Source: Acanthochlamys bracteata
Lineage: Eukaryota > Streptophyta > Magnoliopsida > Pandanales > Velloziaceae
DNA: 64,000 bases
Assembly (NCBI GenBank): GCA_019914995.1
Contig: CM034129.1
Coordinates: forward strand, 4,291,725-4,355,724
Reading direction: 5' to 3'
Shown: positions 12,270-26,677 of the stretch, in pieces
Position numbering within the stretch: position 1 is the stretch's first letter
How the letters are laid out: every line of letters starts with the position of its first letter
The notes under the pieces: model-generated
What the model saw: only the letters and a program-made list of their open reading frames with translations
What the model was told of the DNA's origin: nothing
The model's database searches: none
Position numbers and translations under genes: made by a program

Positions 12270-12490
12270 TCAAACTCATTTTTTTAAAATTTATTTTTAA
12301 TATAAAATACTTACAAAAATTAAAATAAATTTTTTTATTAATAAATTTTTTAAAAAAATTTATTTTTAAAACTTAATATAAATATTAAATTAATATATAA
12401 TTTTATTTTTTATTAAATATTTTAAATTTTATTTTTTAAATTAACTTTTAAAAAATTTATTTCACTTACTTTATTTATAAAGTAAACACG
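12270..12490. repeat. AT-rich dispersed repeat, family B
   Basis: An AT-rich block with aaaattaaaataa, then ttttattaataaatt, later ttttattaaatattttaaat, ending in aagtaaacacg. The same order of motifs occurs at 40570-40790. Non-coding; probably a degenerate MITE-like family. The stretch from 12491 to 13164 is KUP-type gene promoter and leader, with a TTC repeat near 13045, and shows no gene. Confidence 0.55.
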
Positions 12491-13164
12491 ATCCATTAGT
12501 GAATGGGCCTTAAGTCTACACAAGAAAATTAGTAAGCCCAACCTAGCCCCAGAGATATCTTGCTGTTTTTCCTCTTTCTATTTTTGTTTCTTTTGTTTTT
12601 GAAGGGAAGGGAGCAGTTGCATACCTGCATATTCCCAACAATAGCATGAAGTAAAGAACTGATTAGATTAAATGGAAAATTTTAGTAGGTCAACAACTTA
12701 TATTATCCTATTGAGCTTGAACTACACTTAAACAATTTCCTAACTTAATTTCAGTAATCCTTACTTTATGAAATTATAATATAAACTTCTGTTCCATATT
12801 TTAAAATGCATCATATAGTCAGAATTTTCTTGTTCAATAAAACAAATAATCAAAATAAAATTATCATAAAGAACGTAGCTTGGAAATTAGGCTGAAATCT
12901 ATTGGATTCCACACCAACGAATTATTGAAACCTCCATTAATTTTCAATTTCCAGAAAATGATAACCAATTTTTCTCAAGGCAAGCCATGAAGCCAAATCA
13001 AACGAATCCTTCCTTCCGATCTTTCAGGCCTTCTCGATCTATTTTCTTCTTCTTCTTCTTCTTCAATTCAATTCGATCATCAAATGATTCCTTAATCTTT
13101 TGTTCGTAGCATTTCCATTCCGAAATTTGAAAATTATTTTTTTGGTCGATTTTGATTTGATTTA

Positions 13165-16100
13165 ATGACGGAGGGGAGTGCAGGAGGAGGGAGGGCGAAT
13201 GGTGGAAGTAGTGGTGGTGGGTCTTTGAAGAAATCAGACTCAACAGAATCTCGTTGGGTTTTTCAGGGCGATGATGAAGTAGACGAAGAGTTCAACGGCG
13301 ATGATGAGCGGTCTCTACGGTCGTCGTCGCATGTGGGCTTTGATTCCGAGGATGATGATGGAGGAGAGCACCGACTTATTCGTACTGGCCCGAGAATCGA
13401 TTCCTTTGATGTTGAGGCACTTGAGGTGCCCGGCGCACACCGACATGAATATGAGGTATGGGTATGTAAGTGGATTCTGCAGATAGAGTTTTTTTTTTTT
13501 TCGCACTGCTGTGCTGATTTTTGTTAGAAATGGTTTGTTCGTTTCATGTTGTTCGATGAGAATTGAATAATATATGGGTCAGTTTTCAAGAAATGATTTG
13601 TGGAGTAAGTATATGAAAATTTGCCCAAGGATTTGTCAGGCAAAAGGCATAAACATGAAATTGCTGAGTAGTTGTTGATAGGGGAGCTTCTAGAGCAAAG
13701 GGGATATGAAGCCTTGCTATATTACCATCATCATTTTGATATGGGAGCTTCTAGAGCAAAGGGGATATGGAGCCTTGCTATATTACCATCATCATTTTGA
13801 GGTTGCAAACTAACTTTTCGATGTGATCAGATTATTGTCTTTTTTGTTAACTCTGAATAAAAACTCCATGCTAACAGGCTCAAAAAAAAAAAAAAAAAAA
13901 AAACCCGTAGTCGTTTGAGGTTTTATTGTAGCCAATCGCTCCTATCCAGAGTGATTGTTTCGGGTAAGAAGAGCCGTGTCAACGGCGATATGATGGGAGG
14001 GAAGAAGAGGTGGTTGGCTTGAGGTCATTGGTGAGCATTGACCAGATTGAGTTCATACTGTGATTTAGCCACACATGAATTCATGGTCGCACCTTCCTTT
14101 TTAATAGATGGAACTCAATAGGGAGCCTAAAAGAATAGAAGCCTGGTTCTGCATAGTTTGTGTTCCTGAATTGACTGTCAGGGGCTCTAATTGCTGAATG
14201 TTGTTATGTCATTTAGCATTAAGTTTGTTGTGGCAATTTTGAATTTAATCTGGCTTATTATAATAGTAATGTAGGACCTCGACATATAGCACATGAGTTT
14301 TACTTCTGAAGCTTCATACTTATTTGCAGGAGTTTAATTTGGGCAGGACTATTATACTCACTCTTCAGACTCTCGGTGTTGTATTTGGTGATATTGGAAT
14401 AAGTCCATTGTATACATTTGATGTGATGTTCAACAAGTATCCTATCAATGTGAAGAAAGATGTTCTTGGAGCACTCTCTTTAGTTTTGTATACTTTGATT
14501 TTGATACCACTTGTGAAGTATACCCTCATTGTTCTTTGGGGCAATGACGATGGTGAAGGTATGTTAATGGTTTTCATGGTATTTCCATCTGAAATTGATT
14601 TAGGACCTCTTTGACTTGGATTCTGACTTTTCACTGCTTTCACTATCTCTAATTATGTTAGGGGGTACATTTGCTTTGTATTCATTGATATGTAGAAATG
14701 CAAAAGCCAGTCTCCTTCCGAACCAATTGCCTTCTGATGCTCGCATATCGAGTTTTCGGCTTAAGGTGCCTTCAGCAGAGCTTGAAAGGTCTCTTAAAAT
14801 TAAAGAACGCCTGGAATCCTCACTGACACTTAAGAAGTTGCTTCTGATGTTAGTACTCTTTGGTACTTCAATGGTGATAGCTGATGGAGTTGTCACACCA
14901 GCAATGTCTGGTAGGCGAATGAGCTTTCCTTGGATAATGTCACTTGTTGGTGAAATGCTAATTAAAATCCTAGCTGTTTTCCTATTTTGTTATGGTCTTT
15001 CCATTCTATCATTAACATTATCTTTACTATTTCACCATTCAGTTATGTCGGCAGTGAATGGCTTGAAGTTTGGGTTTTCCAGTGTCAATGAAGGTAATAC
15101 CAGGACTTCAATATATACTTTTTGTACTCCTAAACTTTTATTTCATGCAATTGATAGACTTTTGCATAGGATTCTTCCAAAGAGTCAGAAGTTTTTGCTG
15201 CAAGTACGTTTAGTTTGTATTTTCTGTGTGGGGTGGGAAGATGTGTATGCGTAATTTGGAGATCTTGTATAATTGTACACAGTGGTTCAATCGATACTAC
15301 TAGGATTTATTTCGATATAAGCTAAAGAAAATGAACTGGTCAGTGGTTCAGATATTAGTCATTGAGCACAGATACTGCAGAGCATGAGTTTAAGTTGTCA
15401 TTGTCTATTGCCTGGAGGTGTGCTTGCTAACTAGTTACTGTAGACTTTATTTCTCTAATTATGGGAAGGATGTTTTTGTTTTTTTTTGTTGGCTGTTTGG
15501 GGAGCTTGCTTATCTACCCATTTTATTATATTCTTTATTTTTATTATTATTATCCTTTTTTTGTTTTCTGCAGGGGAAGTGGTAATGATCACGGTTGCAT
15601 TTCTTGTGGTCTTATTCAGTGTACAGAGATTTGGAACAAGTAAAGTTGGGCTTGCAGTAGGTCCTGCTTTATTCATATGGTTCTGTTCACTAGGAGGAAT
15701 TGGTATATACAACCTTACAAAATATGGCACTACAGTTTTGATGGCGTTCAACCCTGTGTACATATATCATTATTTTAAGAGGAGTCCAGCACAGGCTTTT
15801 ATGTCACTTGGTGGTTGTATTTTGTGTGCAACAGGTAAGGTAACATATAATGGCTTAGACTTTTCTCTTTCATTCAACAATCTGAAGAATATTATCCATC
15901 TTTAGGTACTAGCACTGGTAACATTTATTTGGTACTTGTTTGGCTTCAAACTTGACAAGTGGCTTCTTTTAGGTTCTGAGGCAATGTTTGCAGACCTTTG
16001 CTATTTCTCTGTGACATCTGTTCAGGTACAATGTGCTTTTGAAGTATGTCCGTTCGGATTGTATGAAAGTTGATCTTAAATTGAGCTTATGATGATGTTT

Positions 16101-18910
16101 TTGGTATTTATGGATGTTTGCATCTTATTGCAGCTTACCTTTGTATTTCTAGTTCTTCCTTGCCTTTTGTTGGGATACCTAGGCCAGGCTGCATTTCTTT
16201 TAGAGAATCTCAGTCAATCAGAGCAGGTCTTTTTCTCATCTGTGCCTGGTAAGTTTACGGAATTCACAGTTTTACATGAATTTCCTTTTTTCTTTTTAAA
16301 CACTTCAAGTGACTTCTTGACAAAAAATAGTGATATCATAATTTTCAAAGGTGTAGAGACAGCAGACTGTTGCTTGCATTATTTGCAACAGTTGTAATTT
16401 GACTTCCAGATTGGAGTTATGACTTGATTTCATTGTCATGACAATGGCGTTATCTGTCTTCAGGTGGTGCTTTTTGGCCAGTTGTAATTATTGCAAATTT
16501 GGCTGCATTAATAGCAAGCCGAGCAATGACGGCGGCGACATTCTCATGCATAAAGCAATCAACAGCTCTCGGTTGCTTTCCCCGTCTCAAGATCATCCAC
16601 ACATCTCGGAAGTTCATGGGTCAAATATATATTCCAGTCATAAACTGGTTTCTCCTTGTTTTGTGTCTGGGTTTTGTTGCCAGCTTTGGGAGCATAAATG
16701 AGATTGGCAATGCTTATGGTATAGTTTCTGCTCTCTTTCTTTCAGTGTATTCCTTTCTTTATGTCTGGCTATGATTTTTATTAACCTTATTGGAAGGTTA
16801 GCCATGCTACGTGCATTATACCTCAATATTGGTTTAACAGTCTAAGTTAGCATGGTCACAGAGACCAAGATTTTTGTAGTTGTCAAAGGTTTATTGAGAG
16901 ACAGCTGCACGTCCTCTACATAGATTAATTTCTTTTCTTTGGTATGTACTATTTATTTCTACTTGCACACCTCGACGGCGTCTAATCTTTTCCTCAAACA
17001 GTAGTTTTCTGATGGTGTCTCGCTTTTTGTTGAGAGCAGCGAATAAAGGTGTCTCTGTCAATCGTGCTTAATATACGATAACCAAATTAAAGGACTAGTT
17101 TAACTGTGCTAGGGATTTGATCTTGGCTGGAGTCATTGTTGCTCATTCTTTTGCAATGCTGTCTGCCTGGGCATGGAAGATGGGAATGATGGTGGTCAGA
17201 TGAGATTCCAACTTGTCCCTTCTTGTGACTTTGATAGCTTTACACTCTGAAATCAGAAAACTGCCCTCTGAGCACACAAGTAGCCAGTATCTTCATACAT
17301 TCACTTGATATTTTCTTAAAAGAGTTATATAAATGCACACAAGTAGCCAGAATCCTCGTACATAAATTTCTTAAAAGTAGCTGGGATCCGCATTATTTGT
17401 TACAGAACTAGGTAATGGGAGAGGCATGAGTTAGACTGTATGTAAGGAGGTCATCATAATGCCTGCGTCTTGCTTCTGTTTTTTGCTATGAGTTGTTTGT
17501 TTATGTTGTCCTTACCTTGTCTTTATCTCATCCCTTAATTGTTTATGGATATGCTGTTACGTAATGGATAATCTATTCTGCAGGCATTGCTGAACTGGGC
17601 ATCATGATTATGACAACTGTACTGGTCACCATCATTATGCTCTTGATATGGCAAATTAATATTGTACTGGTGTTTCTGTTTATCTTTTTCTTTCTTGGTG
17701 TGGAGTTACTTTTCTTCTCTTCAGTTTTGGCTGGTATTGGGGATGGAAGCTGGGTTTTATTGGTGCTTGCAGCAGCCATGTTCACGGTGATGTATATATG
17801 GAACTATGGAAGTAAGCTGAAGTATGAAAGTGAAGTCAAACAAAAGTTGTCAATGGGCTTGTTATTGCAATTGGGCAGCAATCTTGGAACTGTTAGAGCT
17901 CCTGGTATTGGTCTAGTCTACAATGAGTTGGTCAAAGGAATACCTGCTATATTTGGCCATTTCCTGACTACTCTTCCTGCTATTCATTCTATGATCATTT
18001 TTGTGTGCATAAAGTATGTGCCAGTTCCTGTTGTTCCTCAAAATGAGAGATTTCTTTTCCGACGTGTCTGCCCAAAGGGCTATCACCTGTTCCGTTGTAT
18101 TGCTAGGTACGGTCGTTTATTGACTTAATGAGCTTGCATGAACTTTTTTTTCTTGAAGTACTTGCACTAAAATAGTAAATTTGCTTAAATAATATGTAAC
18201 CTGAAAATGGTTCATTAATTTGCATGAGCACTTTGGTGCCTTCACAAATTTGCTGGGCATAATTGGACTAAATACATTGAAGCTAGTTACATGCATGGTT
18301 TTGCTACATATTTGAAACATGATCATTGCTTTGTGAAAAGATGAGTACTAGTTGCAGTAGTAACTTTTTTGTTTTCTGTTGTTGCAGATACGGCTACAAG
18401 GATGTGCGCAAGGAAAATCATCAATCTTTTGAACAGCTTCTGATTGAAAGCCTTGAAAAGTTCATTCGTCGAGAAGCTCAAGAGCGTTCCTTAGAAAGTG
18501 ATGGGGACCATGACTCTGATGAGGAAGAGGAGTCGTCCACGAGGATTCTTGTGGCACCTAATGGTAGTGTATATTCTCTTGGAGTTCCTCTTCTATCTGA
18601 CTATTCTGATCTTGTGAATCCAAGTTCTGAAGCAAGTGCTTCCTTCAAGGAGGGTCAAGATGATACCTTATCTGATTCAGGACAGAGCCTTGAGAAGGAG
18701 CTTTCTTTTATACACAGGACCAAGGAATCTGGAGTTGTTTATTTGCTGGGGCATGGGGATATCCGTGCTAGGAAAGATTCTTGGTTCATAAAAAAGCTAG
18801 TGATAAATTATTTCTATTCCTTCTTGAGAAGAAACTGTAGGAGAGGTATTGCAACATTGAGTGTTCCCCACACAAATTTGATGCAGGTTGGAATGACATA
18901 CATGGTGTGA
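13165..18910 (+). CDS. KUP12: KUP/HAK/KT potassium transporter, KUP12-like
   Basis: Multi-pass membrane K+ (probably K+/H+) transporter. Exons: 13165-13455, 14330-14558, 14662-14910, 15043-15093, 15574-15834, 15973-16025, 16134-16248, 16464-16718, 17584-18106, 18388-18910. All phases agree, giving about 849 residues (KUP12 has about 827). An acidic, Gly/Ser-rich cytosolic N-terminus is followed by the family signature LGVVFGDIGISPLYTF (Ile where most members have Thr), GDDGEGGTFALYSLICR, the hydrophobic core, then the C-terminal cytosolic domain with IESLEKFIRREAQERSLES and the end HTNLMQVGMTYMV. The C-terminal acidic insert and overall sequence fit KUP12 better than KUP5 or KUP7. No frame breaks. 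The ATG at 13165 is the first in-frame Met and follows a pyrimidine-rich leader. Confidence 0.95.
13682..13800. repeat. 61-bp tandem duplication in transporter intron 1
   Basis: A unit starting gggagcttctagagcaaagg at 13682 repeats from 13743. The copies differ at about one position, so the duplication is recent. Intron 1 also holds a poly-A run near 13881-13902. Confidence 0.95.
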
Positions 18911-21506
18911 AAGAGTTTTAAGTAGCATCTCCCAGAACGTGCATTGCCTACCAGCTCTACAGTCTGATGAGTTTAGAAGATTGGGCGTTAGAAAAGTATG
19001 AAGGTCAACTGTTGGATTAATGAAGGCAATGAATTAGGGGTCTGATAGTTCCCTGTAAGTCAACAAGGAGAGTGTTGAAGGAAGGCCGTGTTTTTCTATG
19101 CTGGAAGTTTGGACTTGCAGCGTTCTTTTTCCCAGCTGGAATTAGTTTTGAGCTTCTGGGATTACTTTTTCTGCAATAGTGCTTTCAGATAGATGCAGGT
19201 AACCTCTGCGTATATAATTTACTCTAGGGTAGTTGTAGTAAATGAATATGCTGGAGAAAGGTTGAGTGCTGAACGACTTCATGTATAAGCAAGTTTTAAG
19301 CACATTTATATTGCAATGTGTTTTGTAGTCCGCAGACTCCGCACTACTAGGTTATTTGGAATGTTGAGATCTGATTGCAGGTTTGATCAAAAGAGTGCAA
19401 GGGCGGAATCCCCACTTTTTGGTTTTATTAGCATTCTGACAGATGTTGCTAGTAGCAATCCTTTCTTTTTCGATTTCAATGGTTCGAAATGATTGTTTGA
19501 ACTGAGTATATTGTAATTGTAACTAATAGTGTGTGATGTATTTTAGAGAAGTTTGATGGCGTGAACGTATTGGTCATGAACATACACGAGAGGTATACAA
19601 CTGCAGCTATAGTTCTTAATGGACTGCCCAGATGTTTCATATTTGTATATTTTAATTGGTTGATAGTTCAAAACTAGCATTATTAGTTCTTGTGGAATTC
19701 AGCCTCGTTTTGGGTCTTTGAAGAAATAAAGCTTTGAAAATAGATATTTTTGTAAATTCCATTAAAAAAATTTATTATTTTTATTTAAAAATATATAAAT
19801 AATTTTAAGAAGTAGAATTTATTATATTTATTTTTTTTATAAAAAAGTAAGAATCTAAAATATTTTCTTTTAGAAGATCAATGGGAATAGGGGAAGAACG
19901 TTCGCCCAAACATGGCCGAAGTCTAATGATTGTTATCATGGAACAGAGCCCACTGGATGCGAACCCAGTTTTACATCTTTTGGGAATTTGGATTCATTCG
20001 AAACCTTCTGACGAGTTGCGTGCCACAATGCATGACCTTTCATACAGGCAAGTTGGATTTAGGGCGTGTTTAACTTCTCCGTCCTTGTTCTACTCTGTTG
20101 TTCCAAATTCAATTTTTTGGTTCTTTTCTTCCACGGTTCGAACGCTTCCAATCATAGATAAGAAGTTGCGTAATATGGATTCCATTTCCATGCCAATCTT
20201 CATACTGATATATTAACTTAACTCATATATTGTAGTACAACTTGGTCTACATTGTAACTCGGAGATATCTGCAGTTTTGCACAGGTTACTTCGAATTGCT
20301 CGTCAATCTCATTAGAGAAACTTGTTGTCTTGTGAAAAGGAAGACGGAAACAAAAAAGGAGAGAAGCAGAGTTGCGCGACGACCTACCTACTCCTGAAGT
20401 TGCAATTCTGTTGACCGATATTATTAGAAAGATTCTCAATCCAGAGATTGAAGACAGAAGCAGTTGACCGACATCAAAACAAAACCATCACTGTTTCTGT
20501 TCTGTAGTTTAGCTTTCCCTTGTATTCTAAATTTATTCTCTGCCTTGCGGTTGATTCCTGCAATCGTTGTTTTCGTCCAAACAGTCTCACATGAATTTAG
20601 TTGCATTCGTTGGTATCTTCTGCTTTGGCTTGTTCCTCATAAATTGATAAAGACCTAGAATGCCAAGGACAGACTTGATTGAAGCAGCGCCAAAATTCAA
20701 TCTGTAGACTGACCTAACTAATATGTCAGAATAAAAAAGATCAAAGAAGTATACATACATATGGATTACAAATCTTAATTTGAGCATAGGTCAAACAAGA
20801 TATGGTTAAGTTAATTAGTTCTTTCTTATTGTAGTTGTTGAACACAAAATATTAAGAAATCTTTGGTTATGAGATTTTTGTAACTGATTCTTAATCTCAT
20901 GGAATATAAGATGGATCATTAAATTTCAAAGCTTCAACATGAACGAAAAGCATGCATCTTTATAAACAAAATATGCAGCATAACAGAATCAACAAGAAAC
21001 AAGAAAGAAAGTCGATCAACGTGCAAATTTCTGTATAAACTTCGTTCATAAAATTAACAAATTCTTTATGCACATAAAATTAGGCTAAATTTTCGTAGTG
21101 CTATGCGAATGAGCACCATTGTGTGGAAAGATTTTGCTTATACAATCTCAGTAATGAGATTAGTCTTAATACTATTGATATTTGATTGTATGGGTTATAC
21201 GAAAGACATCCATTATGTGCATTACATATATATCCTTCACATAGAAAATATATATTACACATAATGAGCCAGACTCAAACATAGCCCAAAATACAATTTA
21301 ATATTCTTCCTTAAATTCATGGTAAGTCAAATAATATGAATTTATATGATAGTATTTTAGAATTTCGATACTGGGTGTGATCTTGTGAAATATAACTAGA
21401 AGGTTATATATGAAGAATATATAGTTAATCGGTAAAAGTGTTACCAATGAGTCGTTGCGGACAGTGCTTTCTTTAGTCGGTAATATTTTTTACCGATTGA
21501 ATTTAT

Positions 21507-21790
21507 TTCAGCTCAATTAGAATACGAACCGACTTCTATTGAAACTTTTAATCAAATGACATAAATTTTTAAATTTGACAAAAAATATATATTTTATTTT
21601 TGTGTCACTTTGATCAAGAGTTTTGATGGAGGTCGGGTCGTATTACGGTTGAATTGAAATTTTATCAAAATATTCGCAACTCATGATTCTTCATATCTAA
21701 CGATGGAATTAAATATTAATGTCTTTCCGGCCACTTTTAATTGGCATGTATACTATATGCCTTTAAGAATATCATGTATCTCTATTTCAT
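21507..21790. mobile_element. Diverged fold-back (inverted-repeat) element
   Basis: Contains tttcagctcaattagaatac, then after a TA/TTT-rich centre the reverse-complement arm (gaattgaaattttatcaaaa, then gattcttcatatctaacgat), then ccggccacttttaattggca near the right end. The arms match the elements of the 41.7-43.7 kb cluster, and the right end resembles the 74-bp arm of the 42211-42424 element. It abuts a TA run at about 21795. Confidence 0.7.
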
Positions 21791-24700
21791 CTATATATAT
21801 ATATATAGATGACACAGTAGTCTTTATAACTGACACAAGGATCATACCAGTGATACATATATTAGACCAAGCAATAAACAAAGAAGTCGGGACTAAGAAG
21901 TGTACCAAAAGGATCAAGTAGCTCAATTTGATTAATTAAATAATTTCTATGTATGGGTTTGATTATAAACCCACCCTGTTCGCCACCAACTCAGGATGTC
22001 GTCGTCGTAGTAATCATCGGTCTCCCACTCTCATATTAATATTCTATAGCAATAATATATACAAGACTATGTGAATGCATATAGTATGATAGTAGCAAGT
22101 TATAAATTTGAAGGACAATATTCCAGAGGTCCCATATTTACATAATTCTAATATATGCATGGGGACCTCTTATGAGCGCATGTAGTTCTTTTTTCTTTGA
22201 ATAACATCCTGGTGTGTGGTCGACGGACGGCTACGGCCGATGAGCATATCTTTGTCGGCCTAGCTGGCTGGCTTTGCCCTGGCCCCGTATGGATCACTCA
22301 TTAATTATATATAATTATAAGTTGGTCCTGTTCAAGATTATATATATTCTTACATAATAATTCACTGTTGCACGATTGCACTTCATATCTATATATATAT
22401 ATATATATATATCAATATATGCATGGCCCTTCATTAACATTAATTCTCTAGCAAACATGAATATCAATTTTTGCGTCAAGGAGGATACCTGAAGTCTTGT
22501 TCTCTTGATTTTAATTACATTTTCTTAGACATACATATATAGAAGTGGGAGAATTACATAAGAATTTCAGTTTTTGTTTGAGTTTTTTTAGGGTGTATTT
22601 AATTAGTTAGAAGTGAGTTTTATAAAATTGAGTTCACTGAAATTGAATTTGATGAAAAATGGATTAGATGCGAGTTCGGTGAGTTAGGAATAAACTGATC
22701 AAACACATGAAGTAAGTCCCAACTCAAATTTTAGCAAGAAAAAATAAATTAAGTGTAATAGAAACAAAGCTGCACATGATTTGTTTGTGTAAAAACTGTT
22801 ATATTACTAATGAAATGTATTGGGACCTCATCTAATCAGCTAAAAAAAAATTATTTGGGTCCTTCCTCCTGTATCATGTATCTCAATAATTACCTGCTGT
22901 TTATATATTGATGATTAGTGATAAATGGTCCCAAAGAATTAACTGGCATTTGCTGGGAATGTACTGTAAATTTAATATATGTGTTGAGTGGGATGTAACA
23001 TGGGAGGGTTTTAGCATACGGATATTGGTAATGCAAGTCTCGAAAGATCAGTGATCAAATTAAGATATAAGAGTAGTACTTGTTTAGAAGAAATTGAATA
23101 TGATCTGCTGTTTAATTTGGGTTGTTATGGTTTGTAGGCTTTTGGGAGAAGGTACAATGAAGCATCTTTGGTCGGCGCGTTAACACTTAAGATTGGTATA
23201 TATCTTGGTACTTGTTCCGAATGAAACATTATGATTGCAAGCATAATATATATTTGACTGCTTTTCTTTTTGGCATTGCTTTTAACGCCCAAGTTTGAGC
23301 TTGGGCCATTGGGCGTATGACCTTAATTGAAGGAGATTTTGGATTTTAAACATGTACATAGACATCACTAGGAATCGGAGATGGTCTAAAATTAACTCTA
23401 GCAACCAGTTGTCTGTCTGTTGACTGATGTTAAATAGCTTAATTTCAATAGAGTTAAGTTCCTACGAAATAGGTTGTTATACGTCAATGTGGAAAGCTAG
23501 CCAAATGAGCCATTTTTCGTCGTTGTAAATATTGAGACGATAAAATCCATGTGCCTTCTTGTGTGGATCCGTTTCTTTTATCTTACATTAAGTCTTCAAA
23601 AAACTTCAGAATCATAGTACGCAATTTTAGTTTCACAAGTTCAAGGCACGTATATGTAACATTAATAATAGTACGCAAGTTCAAGGCCTTCTTTATCTTA
23701 TTGAAAAAGCTCTCGATCGAACAAAATCAATTTCACCAAAATCGATCACTTTAATTTCTTCCCGGACAACAATGATCTCCGTCATTCTTTTCTACTGGAC
23801 CCCAACAATATAATTAATGACTAGGTAGCTCACTGTCTAACAGCCACTACTACAAAACAGTGGTACGTGCACACCATGATAATTTCTATGTATTGATCAT
23901 TATCACGTCAGGATTTGATATATATGTAGCTATCGTTTTAAGTTCAAGGTTACCAGTTCTGGTTCGACACATCAACGCGATCCTATTTATATGATCAAAG
24001 TTCAATTAGTACTTGAAGTTAGAATATATTTAGAAGTACTTATTGAAAATAAATTTTTCGAAAAAAAAAAAGTATTTTAAATTTTTTTAAAAATAAGTTT
24101 TAATTTTTTTATTAAAAAAATAATAAAAATAATTAATAAAAAATTTTTATGACGTAGAATTTTTTTATATATTTAAAATTTTTTAAAAATTTCTGTAAAA
24201 TATTTTAAAAATTTTATTAGAAAACATAAAATAAAAATTTAGAAAAAAAAGTTCCTCCAAATATGTCCTCTGGGACAAAATTTTTGATTGAGCTAGCATA
24301 ATAATTGGTTGGTCATTGACAATAATATGGAATTGTCTAGGTTCATTTTTCTTGAATGGATCATATAAAAGTTCCAATTAATATATGCGCAATGTAGGGC
24401 ACTAAGGACAGTATCTCAATGACAGAGACTTAATTACTTACCTACATAGCTTGTAACCTTATGATGCATATGAAGCATTCCGATCTTTTTTATTTTCTTT
24501 TCTGAAAATTGTTCTCATTAAGAAAGTTATAAGTACTTTTCTCGAACTCTGTGAATGATTGATCACAGTCTTCACAGTTAACTTGTTAGTGCTTTCTAAA
24601 TTGACATGCCAGTAATAAACAAATTTTCTCAAATCAATCTGATAAAGGTTCAACACACAATCTATCTTCGTTTAGAAGGCATGGAAATAATGTAATGACG

Positions 24701-26119
24701 GAATCATTAGTAGAGACCAGCTAGCTAGGCTGCATAAAAAGATTGAAATCACAGTCAAAGCAATTACTGATCTCTTCATGATTAGTCTTAACCATGTATA
24801 TATGTATGTTTTCTTTGTAGCTGTTTTTTTTTCGGCGATCTTCATGAACTCCATTCACAATCCCAAGACTACAACACGTAAACATACAAATGTCTAACTA
24901 GCTAGCTGATTACTTTAGTATAGAACCTGTAACAACGTGCATTTTATGTGATTATATGAGCACAAGAAAAAATGGAAGATAAGTAATTATTTAACAATCA
25001 GCTTGCTGTGTGTTCAAATTCAATCTGGAACTTTAAACAAATATACACACTATGCATTATAATATGAAGAAATAAGTTATCGTTGACCGGAATGAGTGTT
25101 GTCGGCGTGGTGATGAGATATGTTGGAGATAGATGTTCATGTTCAAAAATCTTCATCTCGTTTAGGAAAGCACTCAGCAAAGAAGACGGCGGTCCCAAGC
25201 GAGAATCTGGTGCTTCAAAATTCTACGCTAGGGAATTGTGTTTTGTGTGTGGATATGTGTGCATAGAACTATCGATCAGCCACCAGCAATCAGATAGCAC
25301 CACAATCCTTGTCGCATCCCCATCACTGTTACCTCCTCGATAATTTAAAACGTATTGTTGTTTATGAAATTATTATTCATATTTCTTCCGTCACAGAGAC
25401 AGACAGACATGCTTTATTCTCACACTGCGCGCGGAAAGAGCGAGTGAGATCCGTAGTCGTCGTCGTGTTTCGGGCATATAATGTGGGACTGGGTAGCTGC
25501 ATGGTTTCTGTTGCCATGTATCGATCTGATAAGTTAGCAGCAGGCTTTGGTGGATTCCTTCATTCATCAATCTGTCTTCGTCAGAACACGTTCTCACGCC
25601 TGGAGACTTCCGTATCACCTCTTGCCTCCTCCTATTCAAATAAACTAATAAAACTTCCAAAGCAAAATATATATGCATATGGATCCAGAAGGCATATAAA
25701 AACCATACTATGTACGCATAGGTGACCCACCATCGCCACATTATATACTACGTTTAACTGGTTAACTGATCACGTTGATCTTTCTCAGTCTCAGTCTTCT
25801 AGGAAGAACGAGTATAAAATAAGTACTCTTGTATATATATGAAATTAGTTCTGAATCTTTTGATTTGTCCAAGAGCAAGCTTCGCTTTACTTCATTTGGT
25901 TGATGGGTGGAATAATGGTTCCAGATCCCTCGGGAACTACAAAATCCGGTTGTTCCTTTCCCTCTCTTCCTTCGTTCCTAACAAAAAGCAAACCAAACAG
26001 CTGAGAGATCAGTAGATCAAGAGAGAGATGATAAACAAAAGAAAAAGAACAGAGATTCTATACCTCAGCTTAGCAAGTTTGCAAATCAATGAATTATAAT
26101 AAAGAAATCATTGAGAGGA

Positions 26120-26139
26120 GGGAGAGAGAGAGAGAGAGA
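26120..26139. repeat. GA microsatellite upstream of the Dof gene
   Basis: A (GA)n run within a purine-rich stretch about 540 bp upstream of the proposed Dof start. Such GAGA runs are common in plant promoters; no function can be claimed. Confidence 0.8.
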
Positions 26140-26677
26140 TGCTTCTCACATGGCCTCCTCACAAAGCTCTAGCACGCCTGGGACCTAACGGTTTCTCATG
26201 GCAATCTCTCTCCCCTGTGTTTTGAAGCAAAAGTCCACATGGTATGGTGTTGTCCCTTTCCAATGGGAATATATGTTTCCCTTCTTTCTTTTAATACAAC
26301 AACGTACACCAGCATCAGCAATATTATACAGAAACTCTTATACTTGCATGCAGTAGTACTACCGCCCTGCACCTCACCAGCCAAAGCTAATTAACGAGAC
26401 ACAGACATAGATAGATCGTTTGTCCTGCCACGCCTGTCTTGGGTCTCGTGCCTGCCCTTCTTCTTTGTCTCGGGATTCGCTTGCCATTATCCACCACTAC
26501 TACTCCTAACAACTTTGCTCACATCTGCTATACATCATCCATATATAGCTGGCTAAGCTATATAATCCCACTACTTCGCAATACATTTTCTCTTCCTGCC
26601 TAAGTCTCTGGTCGTTCATCTGGGTCCCATCTTCCACTTCGTTTCTTCTTCAGTAGGTTATCTGATTGCGATTTGCA

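Larger units (their letters stand above)
18911..26677. other. Long intergenic region between KUP12-like and the first Dof gene
   Basis: The first ~700 bp is likely the transporter's 3' UTR. Beyond it I find no gene I can support. An open frame at 19881-20216 matches nothing known to me. The region holds AT-rich repeat blocks (19740-19875; 24005-24270, partly like family A reversed), a fold-back remnant (21507-21790), TA microsatellites (22391-22411) and a GA microsatellite (26120-26139). 22588-22720 has ends resembling each other in reverse and may be a small MITE. The last ~1 kb is presumably the Dof promoter. Confidence 0.6.

Noticed and set aside
19881-20216. 111-codon plus-strand open frame
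   Set aside because: No recognised motif and no exon partners; the context is AT-rich repeat. Treated as chance.
23844-23866. cactactacaaaacagtgg, like a CACTA transposon end
   Set aside because: Only one end seen; no partner inverted repeat, target duplication or transposase found nearby.
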